Assembly (NCBI GenBank): GCA_944324425.1
Contig: CALUWE010000017.1
Coordinates: 1 to 43,098, forward strand
Direction: 5' to 3'
Origin: Candidatus Gastranaerophilales bacterium
GTDB taxonomy: Bacteria > Cyanobacteriota > Vampirovibrionia > Gastranaerophilales > Gastranaerophilaceae
Length of the DNA: 43,098 bases
Shown here: positions 39,427 to 43,098 of the stretch, in pieces
How the letters are laid out: the number at the start of each line of letters is the position of its first letter
How positions within the stretch are numbered: the first letter of the stretch is position 1
Notes under the pieces: model-generated
Seen by the model: the letters and a program-made list of their open reading frames with translations, nothing else
What the model was told of the DNA's origin: nothing
Databases searched by the model: none
Made by a program: the position numbers and the translations under genes

Positions 39427-39597
39427 TTATCTCGTTCTAAAGTTGATAACCGCTTTGTTGTTCATAGCAATGATTGACATTGAGCTCCAAAAATCTTCAG
39501 GTGATAATGTTGATTTTGAGTCTAAATTAACGGTAGTTTTTTGTGCATAAAGTTTTGCTAACTTTTTATCTATGCTATCTGTAGGTGCAACTGCCAT
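39427..39597 (-). CDS. Small 56-aa protein, unknown
   Basis: An ORF starting MAVAPTDSIDKKLAKLYAQK and ending AVINFRTR, with AAAGGA at good spacing before the ATG. It fills most of an otherwise empty gap between nrdG and miaA, and its codon usage is like that of the neighbours. Short repeats of TATATAAAGTAT lie upstream at about 39630-39655. No family is recognised. It may be an independent small gene or a tail gene after miaA. Confidence 0.6.
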   Translation of the reverse strand: MAVAPTDSIDKKLAKLYAQKTTVNLDSKSTLSPEDFWSSMSIIAMNNKAVINFRTR

Positions 39598-39709
39598 TTT
39601 ATATATCCTTTTCGTTAATTTCGTCTTACATATATATAAAGTATATATAAAGTATTGAATTTCAAATTTATTTTATTTAGTTACATTTCTTTACATATAA
39701 ATAAAATGG

Positions 39710-40615
39710 CTAAAACCCTTTATTTTGAAGGGTTTTTAAAATTTCATCAAAATCATTTATTAAATTAACTTCAAATTTTTCTATATTTTGCCTAAACCAA
39801 GTTAATTGCCTTTTTGCAAAGTTTCTTGTGTGCTGTTTAATTTTTTCAATTGCTTCTTCTTTTGAATTATAAACGCCACCCTCAAGGTCAAAAAATTCTC
39901 TGTAACCTATTGTGTTAAATAAAATTTCATTATTCGGGTATTTTTCTTTGTTTCTCTCCCACTCTTCATATAGCCCCATTTCACACATTAAATCAACTCT
40001 TAAATTAATTTTTTTATAAAGCTCTTCTCTTTGAATATCTTTCATAAACCAATATGAAATATATTTTTCATTATCTTCTCTTTCATATTCTGATACTTTG
40101 CCTTTTATTGCTTCAATTAATTCTAAAGAGCGGATAATTTTATCTCTGTTATTTTGGTGAATTAAACTTGCCCTTTTTTCATCTTTTTCTTTTAAAACTG
40201 CATACAATTCTTCATTTGTTAATTTTGAAAGCTCACGCCTTAATTCTTTGTTTTCGCCAAATTCAATTAAATTTTTATCATCCAACAATGATTTTATATA
40301 AAACCAAGTTCCCCCCTGAATTATAAGGGGCTTTTTTGCAGAATTTATTATTTCTTTTGCATCTTTTATAAAATCGCCCGCAGAATAAATTCCGTCATTA
40401 ACGCTTCTTATATCTATTAAATGGTGAATAACGCCATCTTGCTCTTTTTTTGTGGGCTTAGCGGAAACTATATCCAAATCTTTATATATAATTCTGGAAT
40501 CAGCCGAAATAACTTCTAAATCATATTTTTTTGCAAGCTTAATTGCAAGGTCAGTTTTGCCTGATGCTGTCGGCCCCGTTATTATGATTAGAGGTAAAGT
40601 TTTTTTCATATACAT
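39710..40615 (-). CDS. miaA: tRNA dimethylallyltransferase MiaA
   Basis: A 301-aa enzyme that adds a dimethylallyl group to A37 of tRNAs reading UNN codons. The P-loop GPTASGKTDLA lies near the N-terminus, with ISADSRIIYKDLDIVSAKPTKKE (the DSR motif; the usual Q is I), DIRSVNDGIYSAGDF, GGTWFYI and the conserved TRNFAKRQLTWFRQN near the C-terminus. The start may be the ATG at 40615 or two codons later at 40609. About 60 nt overlap the 3' end of the upstream membrane-protein gene in another frame, so the two are translationally linked. Confidence 0.94.
   Translation of the reverse strand: MYMKKTLPLIIITGPTASGKTDLAIKLAKKYDLEVISADSRIIYKDLDIVSAKPTKKEQDGVIHHLIDIRSVNDGIYSAGDFIKDAKEIINSAKKPLIIQGGTWFYIKSLLDDKNLIEFGENKELRRELSKLTNEELYAVLKEKDEKRASLIHQNNRDKIIRSLELIEAIKGKVSEYEREDNEKYISYWFMKDIQREELYKKINLRVDLMCEMGLYEEWERNKEKYPNNEILFNTIGYREFFDLEGGVYNSKEEAIEKIKQHTRNFAKRQLTWFRQNIEKFEVNLINDFDEILKTLQNKGF
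39711..39737 (-). terminator. Hairpin overlapping the end of miaA
   Basis: AAAACCCTT and AAGGGTTTT pair around a 7-8-nt loop; the stem is embedded in the last codons of miaA and read leftward is followed by a short T run. Confidence 0.55.
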
Positions 40616-41396
40616 TGAATATTAGCACAATTATATATGCAAAGAAACTGACCCTAACAACAAGCGCTATAAACATTAAAATTTGGCTTGTTGTTGAAAT
40701 TGCATCAAAGAAAACAAGCAAAATGTGAATTAAAACAATTGTTAAAAATAAAAATAACGTATGAAAAGGCTTTTTAAAAAGTGTCAAAACCCCGTTTTTA
40801 AGAGCTAATATAGGATTATTTTTTTCATTAAAAAATAAGGAAGGAATTGAATAAAAAGTAATAAGCCCATATAAAAGAAGTGCTAAATACCTGAAAATGT
40901 TTCTTTCAACTATAACTTTTAAAGCATCTTTTGGAATGGTTGAAGCAAAATTATAAAGGGCGTCCGTGTCGCCGTTTAACATTGTCATTTGGTTTAAAAT
41001 ATCAACCGGCTTTCCGAAAAATATATCCGCAAGTTTGTTAATTCCGTATATATAGCCTATTATCAGTAAAACGAAAAATAATACAGGCAAAATATATTTT
41101 GCAACAGATTCAAAAAAAGCCTTTTTAAAAGAATTATGACGAATTTTTAATTCTTCTTCGGGGTCCTTTTCATTATCGTTTAAAATAACAAATTTTATCA
41201 TCCCAAACCACCCCGCAAAAAACGCACAGGCAAAAAGAATTAAAACAAGGGCCACAATATAAAATGAAATTGTGTTGAATGTATAAATTAATAATGGAAA
41301 TACGCTTGCCAAAATTAAAAGATACATTACAAATAAAAGCATAACTTGGGGGTTTTTTAAAAATATTTCAAAAGATTGTCTTATATTAAAATTCAT
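40551..41396 (-). CDS. Multi-pass membrane protein, unknown
   Basis: A 281-aa integral membrane protein with about six hydrophobic segments, including VMLLFVMYLLILASVFPLLIY, FYIVALVLILFACAFFAGWFG, YILPVLFFVLLIIGYIYGI, YLALLLYGLITFY, TLFLFLTIVLIHILLVFF and MFIALVVRVSFFAYIIVLIF. Short charged loops separate them. It resembles the membrane part of glycerophosphodiester phosphodiesterase-type and DUF proteins but has no identifying motif. Its stop lies inside miaA, so it shares that transcript. A GAGAGA site precedes the ATG. Confidence 0.8.
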   Translation of the reverse strand: MNFNIRQSFEIFLKNPQVMLLFVMYLLILASVFPLLIYTFNTISFYIVALVLILFACAFFAGWFGMIKFVILNDNEKDPEEELKIRHNSFKKAFFESVAKYILPVLFFVLLIIGYIYGINKLADIFFGKPVDILNQMTMLNGDTDALYNFASTIPKDALKVIVERNIFRYLALLLYGLITFYSIPSLFFNEKNNPILALKNGVLTLFKKPFHTLFLFLTIVLIHILLVFFDAISTTSQILMFIALVVRVSFFAYIIVLIFNVYEKNFTSNHNNGADSIRQN

Positions 41397-41486
41397 TTTT
41401 TTCTCTCACAAAAAAGTTATAATTTGCAAATATTTGCTTATACTATTAATATTAATTATAAAGCTTATTTAATTACAAGGTATGAA

Positions 41487-42161
41487 ATGTTAAGATTTTC
41501 AAAAGAACACGAACTAAAAGGCGCCTTGATTTGTGTAGAAGGCATTGACGGTTCAGGTAAGAGCACGCAAATAGACCTTTTATACAACTGGCTAAAATCT
41601 AAAAATGCAGATGTTATTTTAACAAGATGGAATTCATCCGATTTAATAGCTGAGACCACCAAAAAAGCAAAAAAGAAAAATCTGTTATCTCCAAGAACAT
41701 TTTCTTTGTTGCATGCGGTTGATTTTGCAGACAGATTGGAAAAAACAATCATCCCTGCAATGAAGGCAGGTTTTATTGTTTTGGCGGACAGATACGTTTA
41801 CACTGCCTTTGCAAGAGATGTTGCAAGAGAAGTTGACCCTAAGTGGGTAAGGAATATGTATTCTTTTGCAATTAAACCGGATTTAACGGTTTATTTTGAA
41901 GTATCGGCTAAAGTTTCATTGGATAGGCTTTGTTCAACAAGACAGCCAAAATATTATGAAGCGGGTATGGATCTAAAACTTTCAAATAACCCCTATAAAA
42001 GCTATGTAATTTTTCAAAACAGGGTTATTGAAGAATATAAAAATATGGTTGATGAATATAACCTTATAAAAATTGATGCAAATGATACAATTCACACAAA
42101 ACAACAATATTTCAGAAAACTTGTTGAAGAAACTTTATTGAAGAAAGGTATAAAAATTTAA
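41487..42161 (+). CDS. tmk: Thymidylate kinase family protein, first copy
   Basis: A 224-aa P-loop kinase of the dTMP kinase family, making dTDP from dTMP. VEGIDGSGKSTQ is the Walker A motif; the usual EPGGT block after it is replaced by RWNSSDL. DRYVYTAFARDV is the DRY-containing core motif. The ATG at 41487 has ACAAGG upstream; the frame is open further left from 41376, but that extension starts without a ribosome site. The stop overlaps the next paralogue (TAATG). It is divergent from the miaA/membrane-protein operon. Confidence 0.88.
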   Translation: MLRFSKEHELKGALICVEGIDGSGKSTQIDLLYNWLKSKNADVILTRWNSSDLIAETTKKAKKKNLLSPRTFSLLHAVDFADRLEKTIIPAMKAGFIVLADRYVYTAFARDVAREVDPKWVRNMYSFAIKPDLTVYFEVSAKVSLDRLCSTRQPKYYEAGMDLKLSNNPYKSYVIFQNRVIEEYKNMVDEYNLIKIDANDTIHTKQQYFRKLVEETLLKKGIKI

Positions 42162-42823
42162 TGTATCAAAACCATGGATATAAAGGGCTTTTAATTGTTT
42201 TAGAAGGCACAGATGGCGTTGGCAAATCAACTCAGGTAAAATTATTAAAAGATTATATTGAAAATAAATGTTATGGCTGCATGTTAAGCGAATGGAAAAC
42301 AAGCAGGCTAATTTCAAATGTCATAAATGAAGCAAAAGATAGGAACCTTTTAAATACAACAACATTTTCTCTTTTATATGCGGCAGATTACGCAGACAGG
42401 CTTGAAAACAATATAATTCCAGCCTTAAAAGCAGGCTTTATCGTTATTTTAGACAGATACATCTACACCGCCTTTGTTAGAGATTCAGTAAGGGGCCATG
42501 ATATTAAATGGGTGAAAAAACTTTATGATTTTGCGCCTGAACCCGATTTAATTTTTTATTTGGATGTTTCTGTTGATACTTTAATAAAAAGAATGATAGC
42601 ATCTACAGGGCTTGATTTTTATGAATCGGGAAGAGATATCGGCCTTTCAACAGATGTTTATAACAGCTTTGAAATTTATCAAAAACGCTGTATTGATGAA
42701 TATAAAAAGCTTGAAAAAGAATATAATTTTATAAAAATAAACGGTGAATTATCAAAAGAAGAAATTCACAATAAAATTGCAGCAAAAGTTGAAGAAGTTT
42801 TAAACCTTGGAATTGTAAAATAA
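42161..42823 (+). CDS. Thymidylate kinase-like protein, second copy
   Basis: A 220-aa P-loop kinase in tandem with the tmk-like gene and coupled by a TAATG overlap. The Walker A motif is LEGTDGVGKSTQ, and the core DRYIYTAFVRDS is shared. Both proteins carry the same LL-A-D-ADRLE--IIPA-KAGFI block, so they are close paralogues that have diverged in the nucleotide-loop region (here SEWKTSRL). It may phosphorylate a different monophosphate, or form a heterodimer with its partner. Function beyond the fold is not certain. A terminator follows. Confidence 0.85.
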   Translation: MYQNHGYKGLLIVLEGTDGVGKSTQVKLLKDYIENKCYGCMLSEWKTSRLISNVINEAKDRNLLNTTTFSLLYAADYADRLENNIIPALKAGFIVILDRYIYTAFVRDSVRGHDIKWVKKLYDFAPEPDLIFYLDVSVDTLIKRMIASTGLDFYESGRDIGLSTDVYNSFEIYQKRCIDEYKKLEKEYNFIKINGELSKEEIHNKIAAKVEEVLNLGIVK

Positions 42824-42826
42824 TAT

Positions 42827-42863
42827 AAGGCTAAAACCTTTTATATAAAATTAGCCTTTATTT
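42827..42863 (+). terminator. Terminator of the thymidylate kinase pair
   Basis: AAGGCTAA and TTAGCCTT pair, followed by a T-rich tail. Confidence 0.75.
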
Positions 42864-42867
42864 AGAT

Positions 42868-42894
42868 GTTTTCGCTTCGCACTCCACAAAATTC
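42868..42894 (-). repeat. Truncated repeat element, copy D
   Basis: The 27 bp repeat the outer end of the element at 42903-43006 (ACAAAATTC at 42886-42894, with the adjacent GGAGTGCGAAGCGAA in minus orientation). It is only the start of a copy, abutting the full one in the same orientation. Confidence 0.7.
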
Positions 42895-42902
42895 GCTCTC
42901 TT

Positions 42903-43006
42903 GAATTTTGTTTCACTCGGGCAAGCCGCTCATATCGCTTACGCTTTTATTCGCTTATGCCCTCGCTACCGCGTGCTTCGCTTTCGCTTCGCACTCCACA
43001 AAATTC
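42903..43006 (-). repeat. Structured repeat element, copy C
   Basis: A 104-bp relative of the element at 502-607 in opposite orientation. The terminal inverted repeats are GAATTTTGT and ACAAAATTC, and the internal ones GGGCA and TGCCC. Relative to copy B, two terminal pairs and one internal pair have changed on both arms, so pairing is kept. The interior keeps the GCGAAGCGAAAGCGAA and GCGGTAGCGAGG words. It lies after the thymidylate kinase terminator; the flank to 43098 has no gene that I can see. Confidence 0.8.
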
Positions 43007-43051
43007 GCTTCTTGAAAATTCCTAGCGGTTCAAGCCCAATAACTTCATTTC

Positions 43052-43073
43052 AAAAGTGCTAAATGCACTTTTT
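43052..43073. terminator. Hairpin near the right edge
   Basis: AAAAGTGC and GCACTTTT with a 5-nt loop. It could terminate a transcript that includes the repeat. Nothing else is seen between 43007 and 43098. Confidence 0.4.
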
Positions 43074-43098
43074 CCATTCCGTTCGGCTTTCACATTGG

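Noticed and set aside
41376-41486. N-terminal extension of the first thymidylate kinase
   Set aside because: No ribosome site, overlap with the divergent gene start, and the ATG at 41487 with ACAAGG fits the family length.
1-43098. CRISPR array, rRNA operon, prophage or insertion sequence with transposase
   Set aside because: No regularly spaced repeats, no rRNA signatures, and no integrase, transposase or phage structural genes were seen on either strand.

Overview
This window is a low-GC chromosomal segment, densely packed with short operons on both strands. The gene set points to an anaerobic, diderm-like, flagellar-export-bearing bacterium. It includes a class III ribonucleotide reductase with its activase (nrdD/nrdG), a FeoA-FeoB fusion, a flagellar-type export cluster, a plant/cyanobacterial-type glutamate-cysteine ligase, and coaD followed by a DivIVA/Cdv3-like coiled-coil protein. 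My best guess is the Melainabacteria/Vampirovibrionia lineage (Gastranaerophilales-like), the non-photosynthetic sister group of Cyanobacteria. This is inferred from gene content and style, not from a marker phylogeny.

Layout. 1-775: the 5' end of an unknown gene, tRNA-Ser(GGA), and two structured GC-richer repeat elements; one of them splits a partial copy of the tRNA-Ser 3' end. 776-6717: a putative Cys-His-Asp protease-like protein, a hydrolase/acetyltransferase operon divergent from a LysR regulator, and a very large lineage-specific membrane protein. 6847-10514: a receiver-PAS-histidine kinase, a NarL-type regulator and a lipoprotein in one operon. 10527-14986: tRNA-Val(GAC) with an unusual position 33, rimO, small envelope proteins, a GT2 glycosyltransferase and an orphan CopG-type regulator. 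14987-22119: dCMP deaminase plus an amidohydrolase lacking its metal ligands, a zinc-ribbon protein, feoAB, and the operon era - 51-aa ORF - 168-aa ORF - prmC. 22182-31629: a large single-pass surface/envelope protein, then a flagellar-type secretion operon read leftward (lytic transglycosylase, fliE, fliF, a divergent FliG-like protein, fliH, flhA). 31792-36133: coaD, a coiled-coil protein, gshA, ybaK, a second NarL-type regulator and smpB. 36443-43098: nrdD/nrdG, a 56-aa ORF, miaA with an overlapping membrane protein, tandem thymidylate kinase paralogues, and another copy of the repeat element at the right edge.

The most notable signals are: (1) a repeat family of about 105 bp whose terminal and internal inverted repeats differ between copies by compensatory changes; (2) at least nine genes whose -10-like hexamer ends exactly 6-7 nt before the start codon with no Shine-Dalgarno, suggesting frequent leaderless transcripts; (3) a compact flagellar export cluster in which the fliG slot holds a protein that apparently lacks a torque domain and the transglycosylase lacks a Sec signal; (4) an amidohydrolase that has lost three of the metal-site residues. 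Functions were assigned by reading motifs only; no database search was possible.
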